Shown: positions 54,130 to 63,413 of the stretch, piece after piece | Position numbering within the stretch: the first letter of the stretch is position 1 | How the letters are laid out: each line of letters begins with the position of its first letter | Origin: Terrimonas ginsenosidimutans | GTDB lineage: Bacteria > Bacteroidota > Bacteroidia > Chitinophagales > Chitinophagaceae | DNA: 64,000 nt | Assembly: GCF_022012415.1 (NCBI RefSeq) | Contig: NZ_JAKLTR010000020.1 | Span: 1 to 64,000 of the forward strand | Direction of reading: 5' to 3' | Position numbers and translations under genes: made by a program | Notes under the pieces: generated by a model | What the model was told of the DNA's origin: nothing | The model's database searches: none | Seen by the model: only the letters and a program-made list of their open reading frames with translations

Positions 54130-54293
54130 GAAGCGAATATATTGATCCCGGGGAGAAAATGACCTTCCGCAGTACGTATTAAGGATAAACGGTGCATTTT
54201 TATTGCTGACATGAAATCAATCCATTCAAAAACCCGGTAGGCCCGGGGCACGGCGCAGGTTGGATATGGAGCAGGGATAAAAGTTTGGGAGCT

Positions 54294-54356
54294 GAAGGTT
54301 TGGAAGGTTTCAAAGGTTCCAGAGGTTTTACAGGTTCCGTAGATTCCATAGATTTT
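54294..54356. repeat. 9-nt tandem array (seven units)
   Basis: Seven consecutive 9-mers: GAAGGTTTG, GAAGGTTTC, AAAGGTTCC, AGAGGTTTT, ACAGGTTCC, GTAGATTCC and ATAGATTTT. The period holds without an indel. On its own it resembles no known family. Confidence 0.85.
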
Positions 54357-54736
54357 ATAGGCTGATATCTCGCAATGGTTTAGTCAGTCAGGGGAATGCC
54401 TTGCGGGGGGGCCGGGTTAATATACCCGTCGCGCGCAACGATCCATTCACTTCTGCGCGCGCTGATTCATGGCGCCGCGCGCGCTGGCTAGAAATGGGCA
54501 TACGACAGCAACCGCATTGCTGCGTTTGACTGTCGTCGCCCACTTTTCATCTGTATAATTCCACAATTCCTATCTCACTATCCCTTTTTTTGATCATACT
54601 AATAAATGAAAAAAAACGCACCGCCCTTTTCAGGACTGCCCTCCTCCACCAGTCCTGAAAATGACGGTGACTAAGAAATTTCTCTGTTGTAAATATCGCT
54701 GTACGCTAAAGTGAATCCATGGGAAAAACACAAGTT

Positions 54737-54883
54737 CTACCGGGAAAATAACGGAAGTATGGCGGTGAATAAACGACTGTTACATAAACTGAAGAACTCA
54801 TTCTTTACTTTTTGCACCTGATCCTTATCCATCGGTTTAAGATCATAAGGTTCCCCGGTAAGACTACTTAAGTTAACGGTCAT
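54737..54883 (-). CDS. Possible small protein (48 aa)
   Basis: An open frame starting at ATG 54883 encodes MTVNLSSLTGEPYDLKPMDK and about 28 more residues, with some hydrophobic character near the end. There is no ribosome binding site or similar neighbour that I can see. It lies in a gap otherwise rich in hairpins. I keep it only as a candidate; it could be chance. Confidence 0.2.
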   Translation of the reverse strand: MTVNLSSLTGEPYDLKPMDKDQVQKVKNEFFSLCNSRLFTAILPLFSR

Positions 54884-55390
54884 GCGTCTACGTGTCAGAA
54901 CACAGCGCCTTTTTTTTAACCGAAAACAATTTAAGAGTATCACCTTAGATAGTTATACCACGTAGTTTTTCAGAACAACCTGCCACAAAAATCAAAGGCC
55001 TAAACAACACAATGATCTTTTCCAGGTTCACGAAATTTTTTTCATTCAACAAACTTCATCCGGGCAGTAAAATATACGCGTGCTTTCACGAAGACATACT
55101 ACTACCCGAAAAACGCAATCGCATTTTTACTTTAATGATAAAGACTTAAGAAAAGGAGTGCTTATATAATATATAGTATCCCGCATTGTTTACAATCGAA
55201 GAGGGCGATCATGCCTGTAATCACACATGCACATCGTAATTGTACTAATAATCTATTCAGGATGGTCTCAATCAAAGTAGATCTACGATAAAAACGCATG
55301 CTTCTATCGTGTTTTTTCTACTACGTAAAAACTACATGAACTTATTCGGGAAATTTCTTGTCAAATGCTATGAAAAATCACGAAGGATAT

Positions 55391-55398
55391 TACCTTTG
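55391..55398 (+). promoter_or_regulatory. -7 box (TACCTTTG) of the T9SS-cargo gene
   Basis: An exact TAnnTTTG match, 38 nt before the ATG at 55437. A TTG about 30 bp upstream is spaced farther than usual for the -33 element. Confidence 0.55.
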
Positions 55399-55436
55399 TA
55401 CTCGCATTCGATACCTGTTAAGAAAACGTACCCACC

Positions 55437-56864
55437 ATGAACTCTAAGTTATCAAAGGCAGCTAATGCCTTTGCAAATCCATCTGCGGCTTTAAGAAACT
55501 GTGCCGTAATTTCTCTCTTCACTTTACCAGTGTCTGCTCTTGGACAACAGGCAGTCACCGGAATTATCACAGACTATAATTCATACTGGAAGACTTCTTC
55601 TGCATCTATGAATACAGTAAAACCTGACAACAGTCATAACCTGTTAGCTTTTACTTATAATGGCGTTCAGTACTCTACCGGTGCCAACAACGGCATCCTG
55701 AATGCAAATGGTCAGACCTATGTTGATGGCGACTTCTGGTCAATGCCTTTATCAAACTTCACCGGAGCTATCAATTCGAATACAAAAGTTGGCCTTGGCG
55801 AAATGTATGATGGAGTACATAACGGAAGGGGAACAACCAACTACGTAAATGATATCTCTTACTACTTGAATGATGGCATCAAAGGATTGAACATCGGAAC
55901 CTGTGTGGCAAACCTTCCCGCAGGTACAATTACATTCCTGGTTAACAACCTGAAGCCTTCTAATATCGGAGATGGTATTCCTGACATCGTTGTAACTCAG
56001 GTTGCAGATCACAGCGGCTCTGCTGACCGTTACTCCTTCACAGATGCAAATGGTAATGTGATCGGCCAGTCAAAAGAAGTTACATTCAACAGCATTCCTG
56101 TTATTGCAAACTGGACTGCCGACTTCTACGAAGCATCGACCAACCCGATGACACTTTCCTCCGGCTTCACTAATACAGACCGCCCGGTGCGTTTATGGGC
56201 AGCTGACCTGAGCGACTTCGGCATCACTGCCGCAAACTATGCCGCTATCAAGAATTTCCGCATCAACCTTTCCGGTAACAGTGACGTGGCATTTGTTGCA
56301 TATAACAACAAGACCATGACCATCGCAACAGTATTACCTGCGGAATTGAAAGATTTCGGTGTCCGCGAAACGAACGGTAAAGCTGCGATCAACTGGACTA
56401 CCACTAACGAAAAAGATGTTGAATACTTTGTGGTAGAGAAATCAACTGATGGCACAACTTTCACTGGCATAGATACGGTAAAAGCAAAAGGAAACAGCAC
56501 GACCATCCAGCAATATGCTTCAGTGGATGCACAACTGAAAGGAGGAATAACATACTATCGCCTTAAGACTGTCGACCTGGGCAAACATTATTCTTACAGC
56601 AAAACAGCACAGATACAGATCAAAGAAAGCGTAGTACGCGTATTCCCCAATCCTGCTGTCGAAAAGATCACTGTCAGCTATTCAAATTCAGCTGCTGAAA
56701 GTATCTTGATCTACAACACATCAGGTGTACTGATGCAACAAAAGAAAGCAGATCGCAACAGTACGCAAACAAGCCTTGATGTTTCTTCTTATGCAAAAGG
56801 CATTTATTATCTCGTAGTAGAAAGCGATCGCGAAAAAACAACCAGATCATTTGTTGTAAGATAA
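55437..56864 (+). CDS. T9SS-secreted protein with C-terminal sorting domain
   Basis: A 475-residue exported protein. A signal-like N-terminus (NCAVISLFTLPVSALGQQ, about 21-38) is followed by a unique ~260-residue domain, then a fibronectin-like/T9SS linker (LPAELKDFGVRETNGKAAIN, then VVEKSTDGTTF) typical of Bacteroidota surface proteins. The type A T9SS sorting signal is at the end: VRVFPNPAVEKITVSY then GVLMQQKKA and the Gly/Tyr KGIYYLVVESD with a final basic residue. Function of the unique domain unknown. Well expressed by context: own promoter and terminator. Confidence 0.9.
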   Translation: MNSKLSKAANAFANPSAALRNCAVISLFTLPVSALGQQAVTGIITDYNSYWKTSSASMNTVKPDNSHNLLAFTYNGVQYSTGANNGILNANGQTYVDGDFWSMPLSNFTGAINSNTKVGLGEMYDGVHNGRGTTNYVNDISYYLNDGIKGLNIGTCVANLPAGTITFLVNNLKPSNIGDGIPDIVVTQVADHSGSADRYSFTDANGNVIGQSKEVTFNSIPVIANWTADFYEASTNPMTLSSGFTNTDRPVRLWAADLSDFGITAANYAAIKNFRINLSGNSDVAFVAYNNKTMTIATVLPAELKDFGVRETNGKAAINWTTTNEKDVEYFVVEKSTDGTTFTGIDTVKAKGNSTTIQQYASVDAQLKGGITYYRLKTVDLGKHYSYSKTAQIQIKESVVRVFPNPAVEKITVSYSNSAAESILIYNTSGVLMQQKKADRNSTQTSLDVSSYAKGIYYLVVESDREKTTRSFVVR

Positions 56865-56884
56865 ACCTTGATCCAAAAATTACA

Positions 56885-56909
56885 TGGCCGCCTCAGTGCG
56901 GCCTTTTTT
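56885..56909 (+). terminator. Rho-independent terminator
   Basis: GGCCGC pairs with GCGGCC, followed by six T residues. Confidence 0.85.
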
Positions 56910-57063
56910 GTTCTATGTCATCGATAGACGATCAGGTTAACATCCTGGGGAGGATGTTCGAAAGTTCAATGGATTGAACCTGGCATACAAGGCTGAATTG
57001 TCCCCATCCCGGGGACGTTTACCTGACCCAAAATGACTAACCCATCGCTCCGGTATTGCGAGC

Positions 57064-57090
57064 CTTTAAACTATTAAACTTTTAAACTTC
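57064..57090. repeat. Partial octamer repeat (CTNTTAAA) copy
   Basis: CTTTAAA, CTATTAAA and CTTTTAAA follow one another in the 56910-57231 gap, the same octamer type as at 26014-26069. No inverted partner is visible nearby. Confidence 0.6.
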
Positions 57091-57231
57091 ACCCCATCTT
57101 CCTCACCTGTCCAACCCGATCCCTCACAAACCAGTCCATGAGTGTTTTACGCCAGTTCATGCTATTACAGCTTCCACAACGATCATATTCAACGCAACTT
57201 TGAGGAAAGGATAACCATTAAACTTAATTTT

Positions 57232-57939
57232 ATGAAACGTTGGATACTTTCTGCCGCAATAGTTGCACTATCACTGGCATCATGTGATAAAGAAAACAGG
57301 GAATGCCCCGGCTCAACCGAGAAAACCTTTACAGCAACTGCTTTCAGCAAAGTAAAAGCCGGTGATGGATTTTATGTGAACATTGTTAAGGGCAATGAAT
57401 TTTCAGTGAAGGCAAAAGGTTGCGAAAATGACCTGAACGATATCAATGTATCTGTCATCAATGGTGGTATTGTTGAAATAAAATACAGGAATCAGAAAAA
57501 TGATCGTTATCGTGTCGATTTCACTGTCACCATGCCGATGGTTTACAGCGTCATACTTGACGGAGCAGCGAAAGGGACCGTTACCGGTTTCAAGGGAGAC
57601 GACTACACAACAAAGATCGTTTTGAGCGGCGCGTCAGAATTGTCCATGAATGAGAATACCGCCTATACTCAGTTTGATATTTCAGGCGCAAGTAAGTTAT
57701 TACTGAAAGGAGCAACGGAGACGCTTAAAGGATTTGCATCCGGAGCGAGCGTCCTGAATGCCTTTGATGCCCCCGCAGACGATATCGACATCGCAGTTTC
57801 GGGAGCCAGCAAAGCGAATATACACGCCACCCGTCTGCTTACTGCTGACGCAAGTGGTGCCAGCCAGATAATTTACAGGGGAAATCCTGTTCAGAAAGAT
57901 CTGTCCACAAGCGGTGGAGGCAAGATCTCAAAAGAATAA
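57232..57939 (+). CDS. Head-GIN domain lipoprotein (DUF2807)
   Basis: A 235-residue lipoprotein (MKRWILSAAIVALSLASCDK, Cys18). The mature protein is a right-handed beta-helix-like GIN domain (DUF2807) with the repeated SGAS/DGA-rich turns: LSGASELSMN, ISGASKLLLKG, VSGASKANIH and ASGASQIIYRGN. It ends in a Ser/Gly-rich tail. Such head-GIN proteins are common Bacteroidota surface lipoproteins of unknown role. The ATG at 57232 is preferred to an earlier in-frame one. Confidence 0.88.
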   Translation: MKRWILSAAIVALSLASCDKENRECPGSTEKTFTATAFSKVKAGDGFYVNIVKGNEFSVKAKGCENDLNDINVSVINGGIVEIKYRNQKNDRYRVDFTVTMPMVYSVILDGAAKGTVTGFKGDDYTTKIVLSGASELSMNENTAYTQFDISGASKLLLKGATETLKGFASGASVLNAFDAPADDIDIAVSGASKANIHATRLLTADASGASQIIYRGNPVQKDLSTSGGGKISKE

Positions 57940-58102
57940 TCAGGCTACGATTTTTAGCAGGTGCAGTTAAGGTTGAAGTAAGCGAGCAGTCCCCGTTGAT
58001 AATGTCAGACATTTTCGGCGCGGGACTGACCGCATAAAAATAATCCCATCTCACCAAAACTTTCCGGAACTTTACCAGATCATTTATTCAAAATCATCTC
58101 AA

Positions 58103-58945
58103 ATGAACCGGAAACATATTTTTTACACCGCGATCTTTGCCGCGGGTTTTTCTCTCACTGCATGTAACAACGAAGACAAAAAACCTGAAGTCCAAACGGA
58201 GAACGTTACAAAAGAACCAAAGATCAAAGAAGAGAACATCTCTTATACGGGCGATGGTATTTCAATGAATGGCTTTGTTGCCTATGATGAGAACAAGGAG
58301 GGAGTCCGTCCGGCAGTGATCGTTATACCGGAATGGTGGGGCCTGAACGACTATCCCAAACACAGGGCAAAGCAGCTGGCAGAACTTGGTTATATCGCGA
58401 TAGCCATCGACATGTATGGAAACGGCAAAACAGCGGACAACCCTGACTCTGCCGGTAAATATGCCACTCCATTTTACCAGGATCCCCAGATGGCAAAAAG
58501 AAGGTTTGACGCCGCACTGCAAAAGCTGAAGTCTTACAGCCAGACTGATACGGGCAGGATCGCTGCGATCGGTTATTGCTTTGGTGGTGCGCAGGTGCTG
58601 AACATGGCGCGTCTTGGTGAAAACCTCAAAGGCGTGGTCAGTTTTCATGGCAACCTGATGGGCGTACCTGCCGACAAGAATACGCTGAAAGCGGCAATCC
58701 TCATTTGCCACGGCGCCGCTGATTCATTCGTTCCCGCAAAAGAAGTAGAGCTGTTCAAAAAAGAAATGGAAAAAGTGGGTGGAAACTACACTTTCAAAGC
58801 ATATGACAGCGCTACTCACGCATTTACAAACCCTGACGCAACCGAAGCCGGAAAGAAATTCAAACTCCCTATCGCCTATAACGCTGCTGCAGATTCAGCG
58901 TCCTGGCAGGATATGAAAGCCTTCTTTGGCAAGATCTTCCAGTAA
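58103..58945 (+). CDS. Dienelactone hydrolase-family protein (lipoprotein)
   Basis: A 280-residue alpha/beta-hydrolase. An N-terminal lipoprotein signal (MNRKHIFYTAIFAAGFSLTACNN) precedes a ~30-residue acidic linker. The catalytic triad is visible: Cys159 in GYCFGGAQ, Asp in HGAADSFVPA and His in SATHAFTNPD. The Cys nucleophile is the usual one in dienelactone hydrolases. The substrate is unknown; export suggests a role outside aromatic degradation. It is followed after a terminator by the LemA gene. Confidence 0.92.
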   Translation: MNRKHIFYTAIFAAGFSLTACNNEDKKPEVQTENVTKEPKIKEENISYTGDGISMNGFVAYDENKEGVRPAVIVIPEWWGLNDYPKHRAKQLAELGYIAIAIDMYGNGKTADNPDSAGKYATPFYQDPQMAKRRFDAALQKLKSYSQTDTGRIAAIGYCFGGAQVLNMARLGENLKGVVSFHGNLMGVPADKNTLKAAILICHGAADSFVPAKEVELFKKEMEKVGGNYTFKAYDSATHAFTNPDATEAGKKFKLPIAYNAAADSASWQDMKAFFGKIFQ

Positions 58946-58969
58946 ACGACTCAATAATTCTACTGTATA

Positions 58970-59001
58970 CAAACCAGGAAAGTCAATTCCTGGTTTTTTT
59001 A
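58970..59001 (+). terminator. Terminator after the dienelactone hydrolase gene
   Basis: AAACCAGGAA pairs with TTCCTGGTTT, then T7, before the LemA gene at 59031. Confidence 0.85.
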
Positions 59002-59030
59002 TTAATTTCAGTTATCCTAAAACCTGCTAT

Positions 59031-59591
59031 ATGTATATTGCTCTTATTGTGCTGGTCGTTATTATCGTCTGGCTTATCTCCTTATACAACTCTCTCGTTA
59101 AGCTACGTAACCGCCGCCAAAATGCGTTTGCCGATATAGATGTTCAGCTTCGTCAACGGCATGATCTTGTACCTCAACTTGTGCAAACAGTGAAAGGTTA
59201 TGCATCTCACGAAAGCGATGTACTGCTGCAAATAACAGCGGCGAGATCAGCTGCGGTCAATGCCAAAACCATCGATGAAAAGATCGTTGCAGAGCAACAA
59301 CTGTCTGGTGCTTTGCAGGGTTTGAAAGTACAGGTGGAAGCTTACCCTGATCTTAAGGCAAACCAGAACTTCCTTCAGTTACAGGAAGAACTAAGCGATA
59401 TCGAAAACAAACTTGCCGCGTCAAGACGATTCTTTAACGGCGCTACAACAGAATACAACAATACAGTTGAATCATTCCCGGGAAATCTTGTTGCCCGAAA
59501 CTTCGGCTTTAAACGTGAACTATTTTTTGATCTTGGGAATGATTTCAGGAGGCAACTTGAAGAACCGCCGAAAATCGATTTCAAATCATAA
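59031..59591 (+). CDS. LemA-family membrane protein
   Basis: A 186-residue protein with one N-terminal membrane helix (MYIALIVLVVIIVWLISLYN) and a cytoplasm-facing helical bundle: LRNRRQNAFADIDVQLRQRHDLVPQLV, then NFLQLQEELSDIENKLAASRRFFNGA, which is the LemA signature. LemA proteins occur next to M48/HtpX proteases, and the M48 gene follows after 68 nt. The true start is ATG 59031; an upstream extension overlaps the previous gene. Its exact role is unclear. Confidence 0.94.
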   Translation: MYIALIVLVVIIVWLISLYNSLVKLRNRRQNAFADIDVQLRQRHDLVPQLVQTVKGYASHESDVLLQITAARSAAVNAKTIDEKIVAEQQLSGALQGLKVQVEAYPDLKANQNFLQLQEELSDIENKLAASRRFFNGATTEYNNTVESFPGNLVARNFGFKRELFFDLGNDFRRQLEEPPKIDFKS

Positions 59592-59659
59592 GAAACCAAA
59601 CATCTCACCCTTTTCAAACATCTACTATTATCAGCCAGGGCTCCTCTCCATACATTGGG

Positions 59660-60574
59660 TTGCATTCGCAGATCACGCGAAACAATCGCTATTCTATTTT
59701 ACTGCTGCTGGCATTCCCGGCCCTGCTGCTGGCATTGTGCTATGCGATCATTCTTTATTCAACCAATGCAGAAATAGAATCCGCTAATATCTCCTTCATG
59801 GAGATCCTTCCATATGTACTGATGGTCACCGGTAGCTGGTTCCTGATCGCCTGGCTTGGACATTCAACGATGATCAGGCTTGCGACGGGAGCAAAATCGC
59901 TGGACCGTGCAACCAATAAGCGCGTGTATAATCTGCTGGAGAACCTCTGCATATCCGTTGGCATGAAAATGCCAAAGCTGTATATCATTCCAGATGATTC
60001 ATTGAACGCATTCGCAAGTGGCATCAGCGAAAGAAGCTATTCCATTTCGTTGTCTTCAGGCATCATAGAAAAGCTGAATGATGAAGAACTGGAAGGTGTG
60101 ATCGCGCATGAGTTAAGCCATATCCGCAACAGGGACGTCCGGCTGCTGATCGTCTCCATTATATTCGTTGGGATCTTTTCCTTTCTTGCGGAGCTTGCGT
60201 TCAGGGGCCTTCGCTTTACCGGAAGAAAAAGTGATAAAGACAGTAAAGGAGGAGGCGCCATAATCCTGTTTGCGATCGTGATAACCGCTATCGCCTACCT
60301 GATCTCCATCCTGCTCCGTTTTGGGATCAGTCGCAAGCGGGAATACCTCGCCGATGCCGGCGCCGCAGACCTTACAAAGAAACCTTATGCCCTTGCGTCC
60401 GCACTTCGCAAAATATCAGGCGATCCACTGATAGAAGCTGTCGAAAGCCGTGATGTGGCCCAGCTATTCATTGATAACCCAAAACCCTCTATCCACAAAT
60501 CTGCTTGCTGGGATAACCTGTTTGCAACGCATCCTCCGATTGAAAAAAGAATAGCCCTTCTGTCCCAATACTAG
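59660..60574 (+). CDS. M48-family metalloprotease (HtpX-like)
   Basis: A 304-residue integral membrane protease with about four hydrophobic helices, two before and two after the active site. Zinc-binding motif HELSH at His150/His154, then NRDVRLLIVS, and the third ligand in the downstream AGAADLTKKPYALASALRK helix. It should degrade misfolded membrane proteins. The N-terminus is uncertain: the frame opens with TTG (59660); an alternative start may lie a few codons downstream. Paired with the LemA gene upstream. A 14-bp terminator hairpin follows. Confidence 0.93.
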   Translation: MHSQITRNNRYSILLLLAFPALLLALCYAIILYSTNAEIESANISFMEILPYVLMVTGSWFLIAWLGHSTMIRLATGAKSLDRATNKRVYNLLENLCISVGMKMPKLYIIPDDSLNAFASGISERSYSISLSSGIIEKLNDEELEGVIAHELSHIRNRDVRLLIVSIIFVGIFSFLAELAFRGLRFTGRKSDKDSKGGGAIILFAIVITAIAYLISILLRFGISRKREYLADAGAADLTKKPYALASALRKISGDPLIEAVESRDVAQLFIDNPKPSIHKSACWDNLFATHPPIEKRIALLSQY

Positions 60575-60586
60575 CCACAGTATAAA

Positions 60587-60627
60587 AAGTAAAAGGAGGT
60601 CTCCTGAACGGAAACCTCCTTTTACTT
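60587..60627. terminator. Terminator between convergent M48 and M43 genes
   Basis: AAGTAAAAGGAGGT (60587-60600) pairs perfectly with ACCTCCTTTTACTT (60614-60627). Confidence 0.85.
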
Positions 60628-60652
60628 ATACGCTCTATACTCTTTGCCTTCG

Positions 60653-61897
60653 TTAATCTCCCAGCCTGAGGAATTTCTTTTTGATAACAGCTCCGTCTTC
60701 CCTTTTACCCAGGATGAAATACATGCCTGGAGGGAGTTTGCTGATATCTATTTTCTGTACCGTTGCTTTGATGGATTGCTGCATAACAACCAGTCCCTGT
60801 GAATTCGCGATATTGATCACTTTACCGATCCATTGCTGGTCATTACCCAGATCTATCGTTATATCCTGGCGGGCAGGGTTTGGATAGACAAGAGCCTGTG
60901 TTTGTTCTTCCTTTACAGGTTCCACCGGATCTACTGGTAAGGGGATTTCGGTGTAAAGCGGTTCGTCCAGGCCTTTGGATGCAAATAATGAGTAACGGAC
61001 GCCTCCGGGTTGAAACAGTGCGAGCATCCGTTTCTTCTGGCCAAGGGTGAACATATTTACGCAGGCATCCTGTGTCTGGTCCATATAGTTCATATACATA
61101 TCGCCATCCGGGCCATTATTACAAGACGGGCGGATCCCGGAGGGGCAACCTGGCGTTCCGGTAGCCTGCTGCGGCGTGTCGGCAACGCCATCATCCCCGC
61201 AGTACTGATCGCCCCAGATATGCTTAAGCCCAAGCCAGTGCCCTACTTCATGAACGATTGCTTTGCCTAATGCCCCGGTTGCGAGTACAATACCATCATT
61301 TACCGCGGCATCTCCGGGAACACTGGAATACCCTGAAATGAAACGGACATTACAGATCCAGATGTTGAGATAACTGGATGGATCCCAGGCGTCATCACCA
61401 GACTGGCTGGATAATTTCATCTTATCATCCATATCCCACTGAGTTCTGGCGGAATATTTCCTGACGATCCCATTCGTGGCCCGTTTCTGCGGATCAGAGC
61501 TCGCGAGCTGGAATTCAATTTCCGTATCAGCCGATAATTTCCAGAACCGGGCAGGCGTTTTTATCGTATCTGGATGCAGTCTGCGGAAACACAGGTTCAG
61601 TGTTTCGATCATGTTCTTAATTGCTTGCTCGCTAACATTCTCATTCTGTTTGTTATACAGAACGTGTACGACTACAGGTATGGTAATAACAGGCTTTCCC
61701 CGTGACGTGGTCTGGGTTGGAAAAGCAGCTTCTCCCTGAGTTTGTATGAATTGTTCTACCTGTTGGACAACATCCGATAAGACCGGGTTTGCCCGCAAGG
61801 CATCCTGCCGGTAATCAAACGAATAGCAGGTCGGTTGCGCAATTACAGGGCTCATTGCCACCAATAGCAGCATGATTCCTATAAATAAATTCCGCAT
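60653..61897 (-). CDS. Secreted M43 (cytophagalysin/pappalysin-like) zinc protease with T9SS domain
   Basis: A 414-residue protease. A signal peptide (MRNLFIGIMLLLVAMSPVIA) and a ~60-residue propeptide-like region are followed by the metzincin domain: VGHWLGLKHIWGD (HEVGHWLGLKH, His216), the Met-turn YMNYMDQTQDAC, and a calcium-binding-like Asp/Gly segment. The C-terminal ~75 residues are a type A T9SS sorting signal (VYPNPARQDITIDLGNDQQW, then PPGMYFILGK). It is thus secreted through T9SS. Extracellular proteolysis of proteins or peptides is likely. Confidence 0.95.
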   Translation of the reverse strand: MRNLFIGIMLLLVAMSPVIAQPTCYSFDYRQDALRANPVLSDVVQQVEQFIQTQGEAAFPTQTTSRGKPVITIPVVVHVLYNKQNENVSEQAIKNMIETLNLCFRRLHPDTIKTPARFWKLSADTEIEFQLASSDPQKRATNGIVRKYSARTQWDMDDKMKLSSQSGDDAWDPSSYLNIWICNVRFISGYSSVPGDAAVNDGIVLATGALGKAIVHEVGHWLGLKHIWGDQYCGDDGVADTPQQATGTPGCPSGIRPSCNNGPDGDMYMNYMDQTQDACVNMFTLGQKKRMLALFQPGGVRYSLFASKGLDEPLYTEIPLPVDPVEPVKEEQTQALVYPNPARQDITIDLGNDQQWIGKVINIANSQGLVVMQQSIKATVQKIDISKLPPGMYFILGKREDGAVIKKKFLRLGD

Positions 61898-62588
61898 GAG
61901 TGAACATTAAACATTGGCGCATAGCAATAAGCTACCACCAGCATTCACTGGATCTGGAAAACAATAAAAAGGATTTGGGAAATAAGGTATTCGAAGGGAT
62001 ATGATTTCGAAGGGTTGAGATTCTGGTCCAATGACCTCGGGTCAAATATATAATCTAAACCTGAAAGTTTTTAGAAAATCCCCTTCGTATTTCTACCCAT
62101 ATTGAGTCTTTCTTTTGTCCTTTTCTCATTGACTAACACTTTCCTCATACCTGGAACGTGAAAACACGTAGAATTACTAGCGCTAAAATCGTCGCATGTG
62201 GGTCTGGGACGGTCGTTTACCGGGTTTTGCTGCCGGTCAGGAGTGCTTTGCTGGTCAGCCGAAAGCTTATTTTTGGTGCCATCCTCCGTTCATCCTTCGC
62301 TGTTCTTCCCCGGCTGCCGGATAGCCAAAGAGGAGGTTTCGGGGAGGCAAAGAGGAGGCAAAGAGGAGGATCCGGGGAGGAATGACCGATTACCATGACT
62401 TTTCGGGCAGGTGGCCCCCGTGTTTGAGCGTTTCACCCACCATTTCACCGTTCTTTTTAAGAGACCCGGACAGACACATACCAGGGCAACGCCGGTAACA
62501 GCGGGAATACTAACGTTTTTTTGCTTTTAAGCATCCGGATTACAACGTAATTTCGCGGCACTTCAGGCCTCATTAACAGACGACAATT
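61898..62588. repeat. Gap with an 11-nt tandem array (62326-62380)
   Basis: Five consecutive 11-mers: CAAAGAGGAGG, TTTCGGGGAGG, CAAAGAGGAGG (two exact copies) and ATCCGGGGAGG, all ending GGAGG. Open frames across it are not credible genes because the array dominates their sequence. The rest of the gap contains nothing I recognise; it should include the promoters of the flanking genes. Confidence 0.8.
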
Positions 62589-63404
62589 ATGAAAAAAATC
62601 TTCTTTTTTACCACTATCGTTGCTCTCTTTTCAGCATGTACCAACGGTGATCAAAACGCAGGTGATGGCGGCAGCAAAACGGCCGACCCCGCTCCGCAGC
62701 GCAATTCACCAAAATCCATCAGCTACTCGATCCTGAATACCTATCCCCACGATACCTCTTCCTTTACCCAGGGGCTCGTTGTATATAATGGCGACCTGTA
62801 TGAGGGTACCGGAGAGTACGGTCACTCCCATTTGCTAAAAACAGATATTACAACCGGTAAGATCCTGAAAAAGACCCCACTCGATGCTAAGTATTTCGGT
62901 GAGGGCATCACGATCCTCCATGACACGATCTACCAGCTCACCTGGCAGGAAAAAGTGGTATTTGCCTATACATTGAAAGACTTTAAAAAAGTTAAGGAAT
63001 TCAGCATCAATACGCAGGGCTGGGGCATTACCACCGATGGGAAAGACCTTCTTGTGAGTGACGGCAGCAGCAATATCTATTATTATAACCCTTCCACGTT
63101 CCAGTTACAGCGTACCCAAACGATCACCGAGAACGGTAGCTTATCCTTCAATCTGAATGAGCTGGAATATATCGATGGCTTTTTGTACGCCAACCAGTGG
63201 CAGGCTCCTTATATCCTGAAGATCGAACCCGGCAGCGGGTCCATCGTCGGCAAAATCGACCTTACCAATATCTGGAACCGCGTCAAAGCAAATGACCCTG
63301 CTGCCGACGTCCCTAACGGGATCGCCTTCGACAGCACCACCAAAAAGATCTACATCACCGGAAAGAGATGGCCGGAGTTGTATGAGGTGCAGTTGGGAGA
63401 GTAA
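62589..63404 (+). CDS. Glutaminyl-peptide cyclotransferase (glutamine cyclase), lipoprotein
   Basis: A 271-residue lipoprotein (MKKIFFFTTIVALFSACTN, Cys17). The mature part is a five-bladed beta-propeller cyclase: YPHDTSSFTQGLVVYNGDLYEGTGEYG, GEGITILHDTIYQLTW, GWGITTDGKDLLVSDGSS, LNELEYIDGFLYANQW and PNGIAFDSTTKKIYITGKRWPELYEV. It converts N-terminal Gln to pyroglutamate, often on exported proteins in Bacteroidota. It ends 10 nt before the fourth heptamer element. Confidence 0.93.
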   Translation: MKKIFFFTTIVALFSACTNGDQNAGDGGSKTADPAPQRNSPKSISYSILNTYPHDTSSFTQGLVVYNGDLYEGTGEYGHSHLLKTDITTGKILKKTPLDAKYFGEGITILHDTIYQLTWQEKVVFAYTLKDFKKVKEFSINTQGWGITTDGKDLLVSDGSSNIYYYNPSTFQLQRTQTITENGSLSFNLNELEYIDGFLYANQWQAPYILKIEPGSGSIVGKIDLTNIWNRVKANDPAADVPNGIAFDSTTKKIYITGKRWPELYEVQLGE

Positions 63405-63413
63405 GGAGTGATC

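Larger units (their letters stand above)
54130..55436. other. 1.3 kb gap: 9-mer array, hairpins, CG-rich patch, one possible tiny ORF
   Basis: Contents in order: a 9-mer array (54294-54356, listed separately); a patch with runs of CGCGCG at about 54428-54490; an imperfect hairpin at about 54491-54550 (GGGCATACGACAG against CTGTCGTCGCCC); a hairpin TTTTCAGGACT/AGTCCTGAAAA (54627-54661); a possible 48-codon ORF (54740-54883, minus); and the promoter of the next gene at 55391. The function of the region is unclear. Confidence 0.5.

Noticed and set aside
62158-62398. Two open frames upstream of the glutaminyl cyclase gene
   Set aside because: Their second halves are the 11-nt array, giving Gly/Arg-rich low-complexity peptides.
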